DNA from: Cryptomeria japonica
Taxonomy: Eukaryota; Streptophyta; Pinopsida; Cupressales; Cupressaceae
Direction: 5' to 3'
Assembly: GCF_030272615.1 (NCBI RefSeq)
Contig: NC_081414.1
Span: forward strand, 6,521,001-6,585,000
DNA: 64,000 nucleotides
Both the position numbers and the translations under genes were made by a program. The first letter of the stretch is position 1, and each line of letters begins with the position of its first letter. Under the pieces are notes generated by a model. The model saw only the letters and a program-made list of their open reading frames with translations, did not search any database and was not told the DNA's origin. Below are positions 1 to 11,104 of this stretch, piece by piece.

Positions 1-3
1 TTT

Positions 4-431
4 ATGGCAAAAACAAGTGGGAAGACTCACTCTTTTGGGACAAGAAAAAGACAAGCTCTTTGTGTTACTATAAGTCATGATTTGGGGAGATGGCTTCTAG
101 ATTCAGGGGCTTCTTATTATATGGCATCTTCACAATCTATGTTCTCTTCATTTGAGCCTTGCACTATGCCACAAATTTTGATGGGAAATCATACAAACAT
201 GGATGTGATTGGGAAAGGATCTATTTCCATTAGGGATAGATCCTTCAATGATGTGTTGTGTGTACCCCATTTGACAAACAATCTTCTTTCCACCTATCAA
301 ATCACACATGGGGAAACAAAGAAAAATGTGGAGTTCACACTCGAGTCAGTTATCATTAGAGAATTGGAGAGTAGACCTATCATTGTGATTGGGGTGGTGG
401 ATCATGCATCTCAGTTATATTCATTTTCAGA
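4..431 (+). pseudogene. Copia-type gag-pol fragment: aspartic protease region
   Basis: The reading frame carries the retroviral-type aspartic protease motif WLLDSGASYYMAS at about residues 30-42. Downstream come the GKGSISI and LCVPHLTNNLLSTYQI stretches typical of the copia segment between protease and the pre-integrase domain. The protease would cleave the gag-pol polyprotein inside the virus-like particle. The 5' part (gag, zinc knuckle) lies outside the window. The frame is lost near 431, where coding-like sequence continues in another frame, so there is one frameshift. No integrase, reverse transcriptase or RNase H follows before the polypurine tract at 1511, so the element looks non-autonomous. 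Family assignment to Ty1/copia is firm on the protease and flanking motifs; lineage is not determined. Confidence 0.8.
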
Positions 432-1169
432 TTTGTTCCTATTGATAAGGATGATTTTACATATGATGATCACACTTCTTGTGATGATTCAGATTTTGAG
501 GAGAAGTTTGGGTACTTGAACTTGGGGATTCACAAATATGACCCTGTTCTTGAGCCTTGCATTTCATATCCTCCTCTTGATATCACATCACCTATTGCAC
601 TTGATGATGCAAATAGTGCATCAGTTTTTCCTTCTTGTGATTCAGTACAACAAGATATATCTTGTCTTCCAGCTTCAGTTTCTTGGGATGACTACTTGAT
701 AGACATTGTAGGTTTGTTTGTGGAGTCCTACATTATAGATTTGGTAGACATCATTGATGATATTCATCTTCTCTTTGATGAAGATGATCATTCTTTGATT
801 GTTGTGAGGTAACACTCTGACCCTCTTGTTCATTCTCTACATGATCATTCTTTCGAGGTTGACATGATCATGGATTCTTATGTACAATAGTTGGAGGAGG
901 TCTCTTTATCCTTAGAGGAGACATGTGATTCTTTGGATCATGTTCTACATTCATCTCCACTAGATCTTGGAGTGCCTTTTTCAGCAGTGTGGATTAGTAC
1001 ACCACCTTTGGAGGGGGTAACTTTCAACATCAACATGGGGACACTTGAGCAGTTTTCAGAGACTTCATTCATCATGAGATTTTTTCCTACATCTTCCCTT
1101 CATGATTGGGGAAACTTTATGGATACACCTTTGGTTTTATTCCTTCCTAAGGGGAGGAATGTTGTTTGA
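432..1169 (+). pseudogene. Acidic Asp/Ser/Leu-rich reading frame replacing pol in a copia-type element
   Basis: This frame continues from the protease after a single frameshift and is open to 1169 except for stops at 810-812 and 888-890. The product is about 240 residues, rich in Asp, Ser, Leu and Ile, with acidic clusters such as DDHTSCDDSDFEEKF and LVDIIDDIHLLFDEDDH. I recognise no integrase HHCC or DDE motif, no YVDD and no RNase H motif, so this is not ordinary pol. No transmembrane segment is evident. It sits where the pre-integrase domain and integrase should be and ends about 340 bp before the polypurine tract. It may be a captured or rapidly diverged sequence, or simply noncoding DNA that happens to stay open. 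Function unknown. Confidence 0.45.
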
Positions 1170-1510
1170 CGTTCATGGAGAAGTTTCTTCATTCAACTTC
1201 GAGCTTCTACCATTGGTGCAAATTCTACATTGAGAGGGGCTTCATGGCTTCTCTTCTTCTCTCATATGGGGGGGACTTTTTGCTCACATGGGGTTTTGTC
1301 CTTCTCATACATCTTTGAGAGATCTTTGTATAGTTTTAATCTCTCTTTTGGGGGAGATTTTTTCCCATTGGGTTTTTCTCTCTTTCCCCGCTTTATGGGA
1401 GATTGCATTTTCATTTGTACATGGGTACCTAACATGGCCTTGTAGCCGGGACCCATCTTGCATTGCTTAGTTGCCTTGTAGACTTAAGTGCATTCCCCTA
1501 AGTTGCACTT
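1170..1510 (+). other. Noncoding 3' spacer with several G-rich tracts
   Basis: This follows the acidic frame and precedes the LTR. It contains repeated G-runs followed by GA or T-rich DNA: GGGGGGGAC at about 1269, GGGGGAGA at about 1350 and ATGGGAGA at about 1394. They resemble imperfect polypurine tracts. No convincing protein is encoded; the short open frames on both strands lack domain motifs. Confidence 0.5.
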
Positions 1511-1522
1511 AATGGGGGGTCT
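1511..1522 (+). promoter_or_regulatory. Polypurine tract
   Basis: AATGGGGGGTCT lies immediately upstream of a TG that starts the LTR. The position fits the primer for plus-strand DNA synthesis of the element on the left. Confidence 0.65.
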
Positions 1523-2004
1523 TGGTGTAATTATTTATTCATCTTGGATAAAATTACACTTTACTTAAGTTTACTTAGGTACATGCATAATATTGTAGTT
1601 TGCATATGAGACACTTAGGGAGATGTGCATAAATTGGGAGTGTGTATGTAGGAGAATTTCCACCTTTTATGGCGTGATCTTGTTGTTACTTTATCATATC
1701 CACTTATTGTGGGATGATAATTCCACCTTCAATGGGTGATCCACCTCATGTGGAATATTTTACTATTTCTCCTACCTACCCTTGCATCTCATTGAGCCAC
1801 ATGTCATCATTGTGTGCTCTCTTGTCTCTTAGCCTTGCCTTTATAAGAAGGCTCGTCTACACTGTATGTAATTGATTGATGATCTAGTTGATCTCTTTTG
1901 CATCTTGATAGGAATACAATTTATTCTTGTCATATTTTATCTCTTTTGTCATTGTGCTATCTTTTGGTCTCTTTGATCTTGGTTGCTTCAAGCATAATCT
2001 CACA
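1523..2004 (+). repeat. Copia LTR, 482 bp
   Basis: The unit starts TGGTGTAATT after the polypurine tract and ends ATAATCTCACA directly before TGGTATCAGAGC. It contains a TATA box about two thirds of the way in and a promoter-like CT-rich stretch after it. Because a polypurine tract lies on its left and a primer-binding site on its right, it serves as 3' LTR for the left element and 5' LTR for sequence on the right, as in tandem or recombined copies. No second copy of this LTR occurs in the window, so the ends are inferred from TG/CA and the flanking signals. A start at 1526 (TGTAATT) is also possible. Confidence 0.75.
1840..1847 (+). promoter_or_regulatory. LTR TATA box
   Basis: TTTATAAG in the context GCCTTTATAAGAAGGC is a good plant TATA box. 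It would place transcription start near 1870 and define the U3/R boundary of the LTR. Confidence 0.6.
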
Positions 2005-2016
2005 TGGTATCAGAGC
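2005..2016 (+). promoter_or_regulatory. Primer-binding site, initiator-Met tRNA type
   Basis: TGGTATCAGAGC follows the CA end of the LTR with no spacer. This is the common plant copia primer site, matching the 3' end of initiator methionine tRNA. Confidence 0.85.
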
Positions 2017-3330
2017 GGTTGGAGCACCTTTGCATAGCCTTTGGAGAGATTTTATTGCATCTTTGAAGGAGGTCAAGAGGAAGATCTAAGGAGCAACATC
2101 TTATAGAGGTGTCCTAGACTAGATCCGACCTTCCCATTGAGTCCAAGCGGCTGTTTCCATGAATTTTGACTATAAATTTGCCTATATTGGGTGAAAATCA
2201 GATTTGGGGCTTTGGAGGAAAAAATCAGCCTATTAGGCTTTGTGGTATGGATTTTAAAAAATATTATTGTTATTATTATTATTATTTTTTGTGAAATAAT
2301 TTTTTAATTTTCAATATCTTAAAAAAAAAATACTTCATAATTTTTATTGATTGTCAATGTTTAATTTTCAAAAATTATATATATATTACCGGGGGGGGGG
2401 GTGGTACGTTGATCCCACCCCCCGTACTGCACCTGGCTGTAGAAGTTGCAGGGTTGTATAGACATTGGCCATCGTACCTGTTCTCCGTCCCTGGTGACGT
2501 GTGTTGACTCTCATCGGCCACAGTACCGCCTACCTGCGATTTTCATTGACCAAACCCTAACGGCAACCTTGCCAACCACTGTCGGCTGCTTAACCTCTGA
2601 TCGCCTCCGAGGCCTAGCACCTTTCTGGCTGTTGCCACTGCACTGACAACTTTTGGCACCAGCTGAGTTCTTCACTCCGACGTCTATTTTTCGCTCGCCG
2701 ACAGATGCTCACTCCCGACAACTAGTGTTTCTGTCAGGCTTCTTTTTTCCTGACACAGGCTTTACTTCCCGACAATCTCTAACCTCCCAACTTCAATTTT
2801 CTCTAGATGTGTTGTTTTGTGCAATGCCACTTGGCTTTTTGTTATTTTCCAGAGCTTGTATAATTAGATGCCATGCAAACCCTCCACTTCCCGTTAGAAT
2901 GCACCACATGGCAAGAGTTTATTTGGCCACACAACAAGTAGATGGAGATACTAGCACCTCTACATTGGGCCACAAGGACAGTCTCTGCACAGTCAATAGT
3001 GACAACTCAATAGACTCATACCGCCACGTCAACTAAGCATACTGTACGAATTGCATAGTCACTGCCACCTCAGATTTCATATGACATGTCTCATCACCAG
3101 GATAGTCCATGTCATCTGTCTGTATCGTACGGATGCCACACAGGTAGGGAGGCAATTTTTTTTCAATGGCTAGACGACCATCAAATTTAACCTTGTGTTT
3201 TGGTGAAATCATTTTTGAATTTGTTTTTTGCCCCCCTCTCATTGAGCTTTTCAATTTTGTAGTTCAACTTTGGAAGGCCATATCTTGCTCATTTTTGCTC
3301 CTTTTTTGGTGCAATTTTTTTTGAAGTGCA
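2017..3330 (+). other. Probable retroelement 5' leader, no gag found
   Basis: Sequence after the primer-binding site runs through an AT-rich part (TTATTATTATT at about 2265-2290), an 11-G run at 2391-2401 and a GC-richer part at 2400-2800. Short open frames (2446-2646, 2653-3036) show no gag or zinc-knuckle motif. The stretch near 3260-3330 (GGCCATATCTTGCTCATTTTTG) resembles untranslated leader text I associate with plant LTR elements. The expected gag does not follow, so the right-hand element is truncated. Confidence 0.4.
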
Positions 3331-4230
3331 CAAGCCATAGTATTACCAAAAGACAATCCACAAACAACAAAAAGGTGAATATACACCATACTTTCTTTTC
3401 TAGTCAAAGGCATCCTGGAGATAAAATCTCTAGTGAGAGACATCTTGGAAGAGCTAAAGGACATGTCACCATAAAAAAAATCAAAATAAAATTAAAGACT
3501 TGACACCAACATAAATTGAAATCCTCAAGTTATAAGTGTACCTTGCCAGTATGTTAACATGTTTGATCTGGTCACAATGTTGTCATCCTGATAAAGGATA
3601 CATAATGCTGGAAGAAATGTTGTAGTCAAAGCCTGCCGAAAGTTTAATTTGTTGAAAGGTCACTGCTACTTGTTTCTCATCTGAAACTGACTTCATGAAA
3701 CTAATACTTTTATATCAGACAAGAGCAAAAACTTTATTACAAGTCGACAATGCAAGTGATCGTTTGTTGTGGATTGTGTGTGGAAAGAAGGAAGGAACAA
3801 AAAAACAATGCTCCTCAAAACATGAGATGCCAAGGTTCCACTTCCATCACTACGTTTAGGATCTGCCCCCAGTTATAGATATGACTTGATTTATTATGGG
3901 TGAAGGGAAGGGATGGAAAGGTTTATTATGGATGGTGAACCAATCTTAGATAGATCGATACAAGTCATGATGGGAATGGACAAGTTTATTATGGAATGGT
4001 AGGTTGTGAGTGTGTGCAAAGTGAAAGGGCAAAACTGAATCTTGAAGGAGGGAGGAGAAAAAGTCTCTACACATGATGTCAGTAACTTGGTTTTCACCAT
4101 GGTACTTGCCCAGGGTACCACAAAAGTGGTTTTCAACATTGGATGAATTTATTTCTCTTTACCTTTTTCAATTTTTTTTGTGTCACAAGGCGTTTGTTTA
4201 CCAGGTTTTCACCAAAGTGACAATTTTTTT
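3331..4230. other. Unassigned interval
   Basis: No domain-bearing frame, LTR end or RNA gene is recognised. Near 3894-4010 the phrase TTTATTATGG recurs about three times in purine-rich DNA. The interval separates the copia leader from the gypsy remnant and probably includes the lost left end of that gypsy. Confidence 0.4.
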
Positions 4231-4276
4231 ATTTTTTTATATTTTTTATATTTTTTATATTTTTTATATTTTTTAT
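4231..4276 (+). repeat. 10-bp microsatellite (TATATTTTTT)n
   Basis: About four to five units of TATATTTTTT lie in tandem, directly beside the 3' end of the minus-strand gypsy remnant. Confidence 0.85.
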
Positions 4277-4289
4277 TAGGATACTTTGA

Positions 4290-5536
4290 AAATATATGTT
4301 GATAACTAATATGTGCTTGATCCATAGACTACTCTGATGAGATAAGGTCCAAGCCAATTTGGTTCAAACTTACCCTTTTTCTCTCTGTCTTGTTGATTTT
4401 TAGGGTTTTCTCTGAGGACCAAAGTCACTCACCTCAAATGTGTGAGTTTTTACCTTGTGATTGTAGTTGCGACTCATATGTTGCTCATATGCTTTGAGAT
4501 GATTAAATGCAGTTTTTATATGCTCATATAAGAATTTGCAAATCTTGTAAGCGAGAGACCTTGTAGTATTCATCACTGATAAGATCGCACAAAGAGACCC
4601 ATAAAGATGGTAACTCAACCTCAATAGGAAAGATGGATTTAACACCATAGACAAGTGAGTAAGGAGTGGTTCCAGTGGGTGTGTGGATACTTGTACAGTA
4701 GGTCCACAGTGTAGGATTGAGTTAGATTTGCCAGTTACGGCCAGAGTCATCAACTATCTTTTTGAGAATTATGAGAATGGTTTTGTTGGATGCCTCAGCT
4801 TAATCGTTACCTTGGGGGTAATATGGAGTGGAAAAGTGGTGATGGATATGGAATCAACCACAAAGCTCGCAAACATCCTAATTCTTGAAGGGATGCCCAT
4901 TATTTGTGATGATGAAAAGGGGAACACTGTATCGATAAATGATATAGTTAAGGATAAAAGTTGTGATTTGCATTTTGGTGACTTGGATGAGAGGAACGAC
5001 CTCAATACACTTTATGAAATACTTCATGGCTGTAATTATGAATTTATGGCCATTTGAAGATGGAGAGTGAATATTGCCTACGAGATTGAGTCCCCATTGA
5101 CAAAAGGGCCATGGAGTGGAAATCGATTGAAGTTCTTGTGCTGGTGCATGAATAAGATCTCCAAGAATATGACACTACTTACATTTTCTGACAAACTGGT
5201 ATGAGTCCTTTTCCATAATAGGCTAGTAGTATCCAATCCTCGTGATTTTCTTAGCTAAGGTTGGATCACTAGAGTGAGCACCACATATACCTTCATGAAC
5301 CTCACATAACATAATTTGAGCTTCATCACTTTCTAAACATCTAACGAGAGTACCATCTAGATCCCGTCGGTAAAGGGTATGGGCTAAGATGATATAAAAA
5401 AAGGATTGGTGAATGAAAGTACGATTTTCATTGTTGGAAAGGTTAGGTGGAAGGATATTGTCATGAAAATAAGTGAAAATATTACCATACCAAGGGGAAT
5501 TGGGACCAACAACACATATCATTTCTGTTGGAGAGA
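4290..5536 (-). pseudogene. Gypsy integrase remnant of E1
   Basis: On the minus strand, 5522-5223 encodes the N-terminal HHCC-type region (LCEVHEGICGAHSSDPTLAK, with HQSFFY and GYY around it). After a decayed catalytic core, 4753-4400 holds the C-terminal segment with HLKAYEQHMSRNYNHKV and HTFEVSDF. The E2 copy at 25546-26640 aligns throughout and shows the same order, which supports the assignment. Frames are broken several times, and the catalytic core near 4770-5200 has no continuous frame. Integrase would insert the element DNA into chromosomes. This copy is dead. Confidence 0.8.
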
Positions 5537-8500
5537 TGTAGTACCCCTACCTGTTTGAACTCATTGGACTCATATTTTATTATTGGTTGTTTTTAGTGGA
5601 TACATTACCATGATTTGTTATTCAGACTTATATGACATTATTTCATGATTTATTTGGATATGAGATGCATAATTTATTTGCAGTATTTCAGTACTTGTGA
5701 TTTATGGCATTTTATGGATTATTGCTATGTACTGACACTTTACTTTATCTATGCAATGTGGAATTATATGTTGTGTGTCTGCAAGTGTATTGGATGCAAG
5801 GGGACAATTTTCCTTCACTCATTTCAGCGAGATAGGGAACATCATGATTCTCCTTCATCGGTATGTATGTCGTGTTTTCTATATTGTATATATGCATGTG
5901 TGGTTCGGTGATGCACGATATTGCAGGTACAAGTACCAGGTAGGTACAGGGTATCGTCTCCACCTGGCTTCACAGGTCTGAGCATGCCTTATATTTTCTG
6001 ATGGAAGTGGAGGAGATAGTAGTTGACCCTATTTTATTCAGTTACACTCATGTGAGTGTCATCAGTTGGTCGTCCTATCAGTTTGTTCGGCCTTCGTATT
6101 TTGTTGTTTGATCTTTTATGAGTATTTGCTCGAGGTTTGCTCAGTTTGTGTGTTTAGTGGTTTTAATTAATTTATTAAATTTATGAAGTTATCTCATTAT
6201 TGGTATGTTTGGGGAATTATGTATTTTATGCATTAAGATTATAAATTTAATTAATTAAAAGAAATTATTAAATTAAGTTGCAAGCTGCATGATATTAGAA
6301 ATATATTTTATTTAAATTTTAGTGAAAAAATTGTTAATAATGTGAATTAAAAAGTGACTATGATTTAACGTCTTTTGTGTAGAAATATGTGAATCACCAA
6401 AACTAGAATTAATGTTTGGTTTTCGAAATTAAACAATATTTGTACATATTTTATGTAAAAATACTAGGACTCGATCATATACATGTATATAGTAGGTAAA
6501 TATGGCTCATGTTTAATTATATTGATTATTTTTAATATGATTATTTATAAGTTGAATGATTGGATTTTAATGATCGTTTTGTTTTTATATTGATGCAAGT
6601 TAGATATACATGGTAGTTAATAACTTTGATTTTATCAAACACACATAAATACGTATATATTTTGAGGAGAATAATTAAATTAAATTTATGCGATCATCGT
6701 CTTATGCTACAAACATGATTATTCATAAAATGTATTTATGAATATTCACATTATATAAATTATAATATTATATTATTTCTTTAAATGTTTAATTTTAATA
6801 TTTACTTTGCAAATTATAATATAGTCGCATGTTATATATATTTTATTAGAAAGGTGGCGGGTTTAGTTGTTATAAGATAGAGACTATGTCGCATGGCAAT
6901 TTGGGTGGCCGATTAGACTATCGGTTAACTCAGACCTAGGCATAAACTATCGGTTAACTCAAACCTAGGCATAAACTATCGGTTAATGCAGACCTAGCAC
7001 GTAGGCATAGACCATTAGTTGGATGCGAAAATTTAGAGGTTTTATCGTGGAGATTATGGCATTTAACTATGCAGAGGCTATCAACTAAACGTAGAACTAA
7101 GAGTAGTATCAACGTGGAAACGTGGCCATCGACCTATTAGCTTAAACAAGGAACTCTCTAAAGACAAACACTTACTTAAGTGTTTGTGATTACCTTTCAC
7201 TTTGCCAACCTCTCCATGGAGCGAGTAATCTGCTCTAGTATCCACGGTGAATGAGAGAAGAAGTCCACCATAAACTGTAGATAACTCTTTATTCCACGTA
7301 GAAATGGAATCGACTAGTATATCCACGTTAGAATTAGACCTAAATCGGTGGCTATAATTGCAGTAAGTAATGAGATAACAGGCACGTGGTGCCATGATTC
7401 TAGGATAGTCAGCGATAGGAAACTAATGCGTAGATAAATCATGCACGAGAATAGCAGAATTTGTATTAAGAATGGCCATCTCTGTTAGACATGGAGATGA
7501 GAGAAGAGTTAAACAAAGACTCAAGTAATAGAATCCAAATCAATGACAATCATCGAGCCTTTGAATGGGGAGAGATCGTAGGAAAATTTAGGATAAATAG
7601 AGATGGAAGATAGGAAGATGGGGAGATATATTGAGAAGCAAGGAGAAATGATAGACTCCCGAAGGAAAGAAGAGAATATGAGAGGGAATAGATAAGATAC
7701 TCTTATAGTATCGAAGAAAGAGAGAAGAGAATTGTTTTAAGAATAGAGTGATAGGATATATTGGAGATAGATTTGCAAGCGTTCAAGGAAGGCATAGATC
7801 TATTTGGAGGAAGCGTGCCAGAGGTCTCTCAACTAGTTCAAGTTTACAAAGAGGTCGGAATCTCTTTTAATTTTGGTTATTATTTGAAATAAGGAAGTGT
7901 GAAATTAGAAGCTTTATATATAATGAACTATTTCATATATGATTTTGCATATGTTAGTTGTTACTAAATATATGTTATTAATCTTTTGGAAATAATGAAA
8001 GGAAATCATTAATGTGCAATCCATTTCTTATGGTTTAAAATTCTAAGTTTATATCACCTAAGCTCTCTATATTCCCATGTGTCCTGGTACATTTACCTCT
8101 TTTCTCAACAAATGACAACATTGATTTATTTGTATTAATATAGTTGTAATTCTTACTTTCTGGAAATCTTAAATTGCAAGCTATTTATGCATTTGGCTGT
8201 TTTAAGAAAAGATTGCTTGTATTAGGATCTTGTGTAAATGGTGTTTGTAGTCAAGTTTAAATTCCGTTGCAATTCTGGTTGAGTTGTCATTGTGTCCTAT
8301 GTTGTTATATCTCCTTGGTCAGGTGTTGTTGTATAACCTTATTGATGTGAGGCATTGTGTGTTTTGTCCAAATGGTCAATCTTGGGTTAGTGATTGTGTA
8401 TCCTTCACCTGTAGTTTGTCAGGATTAGGTATGGCTGTCTGTTTCACCATAGAGTTCTCATAGAGAGACCTTTCCTATAGTGTCCTATGAGAGAGATTGT

Positions 8501-9579
8501 CTTTCGAGTGGGGGCTGTGCCTGAAGTGGATGACAGGATAACCCGTCGAAAGTCAGTTAAAAAGTGATAACCTAATAATTGATTTGGGATGGGTGAGATA
8601 AATATTAATTAAGATAATGTACCTCATGCATAGGTGAGTGCTAGTACAAGGTTCATAATGTTATGAGTAGTCTTGGAATGGTAAACTTACCACCTTGTCT
8701 TCACAGAAGGATTGGTAGGGTCCGCATGAGACTTAGTTGGAACTGGAGGTTCGGGAGAGGTTACCAGGATAACCCAGAATGGGGGTTGGGACCTATGGAG
8801 GCTATACCATGGTATCCATCTTAAGCTATGCAATGACACTCTCTCCTTAGAGTCACTAGTGTTTGTGAGTTGAGTCACATGGATGTTTGCGGAGTCTTGT
8901 AGTTCTTTCGTACTTGTCTTACTTTGCTTGCTTGAGGGTTTTTTACTATCTCCTAGCACGGTGGGGTGGTTCCATTTCGGGACCACATGGTCGGGTGGTA
9001 GTGCCACTTCCCATCAGATGCTCTAGAATGTATCTTCAGGTGAGGAAGGGCTTCGCTGGTGTTTCTTGGTTCGTGGTTCATGTACAGCTCATGTTCGTGA
9101 TCATTGTTCAGTTGAGACCTTGTGGTCATTGTATCAAACTTTTATGTAACCTTGATATTGTAACTTTGTAATCCGTGGTATTATTGGAGACCATGTATTT
9201 ATGGATATTGTAAAAGGGAATCATTCGAATGTATGTTAATTCAGTTGCTTTAATCTTTTGTATATATGATCTATAGGGAATGAATGCATTGGAGTACTTT
9301 GATTCTTTCATTATGGAATTTAGATGTATGTGTAGATTTTATCTTAAGCATTTAATTTTCCCAATTAGCTGAACAATTGGATTAAGCATGGTGTTAATAT
9401 AATCTATGAATTAATATTCATTGGTAACCCTTAGGAAATCATACGTTAGACTTCTGTTGTGTCGTTAAATGTGCTATTGATATGATTATGCACTTAATCT
9501 TATAAAATAAAATTTTATTACGCCCTTTTAGTTGCCTAGTTGTATTGTTTTCCTTTAGGGTTTTTGGCGGGGCATTACA
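5537..9579. mobile_element. T1: 4,043-bp solo-LTR-like insertion with TSD AGAGA
   Basis: The unit begins TGTAGTACCCC and ends GGGGCATTACA; the ends are imperfect inverted repeats (9 of 11). AGAGA lies on both sides (5532-5536 and 9580-9584). Removing the unit and one AGAGA restores a sequence that aligns with the uninterrupted gypsy relative at about 25505-25535, so the boundaries are very secure. TGTAACACCCC...GGGGTGTTACA-like ends are known from Tekay/Del chromovirus LTRs, which can be several kb long. No polymerase or gag frame and no internal LTR start was found. I read it as a solo LTR; a non-autonomous large element is the alternative. The open frames inside (for example minus-strand 8687-9007) lack recognisable domains. 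Confidence 0.8.
6917..7003. repeat. 29-bp tandem repeat in T1
   Basis: Three near-identical units start at 6917, 6946 and 6975, each with ACTATCGGTTAA followed by CAGACCTAG or a close variant. A fourth, weaker unit may follow to about 7025. Such arrays are common in U3 regions of long LTRs. Confidence 0.85.
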
Positions 9580-9584
9580 AGAGA

Positions 9585-10290
9585 TCTTGTGTGAGGAACC
9601 AAAAGATTATCCACCAAGAACTCATAGCAGGTCTCATTCTGTGGCATGCTGATCAAAGAAGCAATAACAGCCATGACATCTACAACTTGATTTTTATCTC
9701 TTGGAATTTTTTCAAAGACTATCTCTGTGAAGTACTTTTTGAAGTCATCCACCATTTTCTTATATGGAATGAGCTTTTCGTCTTTAGTCTGGTAATCATA
9801 ATTTTCTTAGCAAATCACAAGTTGAGAGTCCCCAAAAATGTGAATTTCTTGGATCTTCCATTGAACTAAAATCCATAGTCCTATTGTTAATGCCTCATAC
9901 TTTGCTATGTTATTTGTGCAAGGAAGTGATAATTGATATGATTTAAGAATTGTATCTCCTTGAGGTCTAATGAAGAGTATACTTGCACCTGCTCCATGGT
10001 GTGTATGAACCATCAAAATATAAATACCAACATCTTGAGTATATCACTATAAAGATGGATTCATCTAAGAAATCTAAGATGATAGGAGTGTCATCAATCA
10101 TAGGTGCATCCACAAGTTGGTCTGCAATGACTTGTCCTTTAATGGATTTTTTGTCCACATAATCGATATCAAATTTGCTCAACGTCATGACCCATTTAGC
10201 CAATTTTCCTTTAAGAGTTGCTTTGTTGAGAAGGTATTTTAGTGGGTTGATTCTTGCAACAAGCTTTGTTTTACAAGTTAGCATGTAATG
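9585..10290 (-). pseudogene. E1 second (archaeal-type) RNase H remnant
   Basis: Minus-strand 10284-9967 encodes LAKWVMTLSKFDIDYV followed by IKGQVIADQLVDAP, the linker after the first RNase H. It continues into YFDGSYT and, in another frame (10016-9807), HGAGASILFIRPQGD, TNNIAKYEALTIGLW and FGDSQLVI. Residues 9755-9555 give the tail up to YEFLVDNLLVPHTRSL, where T1 is inserted. The catalytic pattern D..E..D of a second RNase H is visible (DGS, KYEAL, GDSQ), which supports the Tat assignment. Two frameshifts and several stops inactivate it. Confidence 0.8.
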
Positions 10291-10299
10291 ACACAGTTT

Positions 10300-11104
10300 C
10301 TACGAAGAAAAAACCATGACAAGACACACACGCTCAATTAGAATGTAGTTGAGCTCATAATTAACCAATATGCGACTGATGTAGTAAATAGCTCTTTCTT
10401 TACCATCATGATCCCATTGTACCAAGAGTTCCCCCAATGTTGTTGGTGTAGTTGATATGTAAAATAACAGGATTATTCCTTGAATATGTGGCATCAATAC
10501 TGGTGGATTTAGGTCCATAGTCTTTGAGAATTTGAAAGGCCCATTGACACTTGTCATCCCATTTGAACTTGATATTCTTATGAAGTAGATACTGAAAAGG
10601 ATGAAATTTATTTGTGAGTTGTGCTATGAATCTATGTATTGATTGAAGTCTTTCTTGTAAAGATCTGAGTTGATTGATGTTCTTCAGAGGTGGCATTTCT
10701 AATATGGCTCTGACTTTTGTTAAATCTGCTTCAATACCTCATTGTGAGACAATGTATCCTAGGAGTTTCTCGAAGGTCACCCCAAAGACACACTTTTTAG
10801 GATTTAATTTGACTTTGTACTTTTCTAAACAATCAAAAACCACTAACAAAATATCCAAATTCTCTTCCCTTGTAACTGATTTTCCCAAGAGATAATCCGC
10901 ATAATCTTCCATGGTGACATGCATAAGATCATGAAAAATGGTTGTCATGGCTCTCTGATATGTTGAACCTACAATCTTTAATCCGAAGGGCATGACGTTC
11001 CAACAAAAATTACCCCAAGGACATGTAAAAACTGTTTTATGTTGGTCTTTAGGTGTTATATTGACCTGATTATACCTAGAGAATCCATCCATAAGTGATA
11101 ACAT
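10300..11104 (-). pseudogene. E1 reverse transcriptase and first RNase H remnant
   Basis: Minus-strand 11104-10739 encodes the RT palm: LMDGFSRYNQVNI (first catalytic Asp), then FCWNVMPFGLKIVGSTYQRAM, then YADYLLGKS where the family has YxDD. 10696-10406 encodes the connection segment (FIAQLTNKFHPFQYLLHKN, KWDDKCQWAFQILK). 10557-10300 has the first RNase H stretch ending AIYYISRILVNYELNYILIE. The second Asp of the catalytic pair is Tyr (codon at 10892-10894), so the RT was disabled by point change as well as by frameshifts. Confidence 0.85.

Noticed and set aside
2446-3036. Two plus-strand frames after the copia leader, possible gag
   Set aside because: No gag, zinc-knuckle or protease motif is present. 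Composition is Cys/His/Ser-rich as in translated noncoding DNA, and the frames are separated by a stop.
4231-4276. Hairpin or terminator at the E1 3' end
   Set aside because: It is a simple 10-bp AT microsatellite without a stem-loop. A bacterial-type terminator is not meaningful here.
8687-9007. Minus-strand 106-codon frame inside T1
   Set aside because: No recognisable domain, no relative in the window, and it sits inside a long noncoding LTR-like unit.
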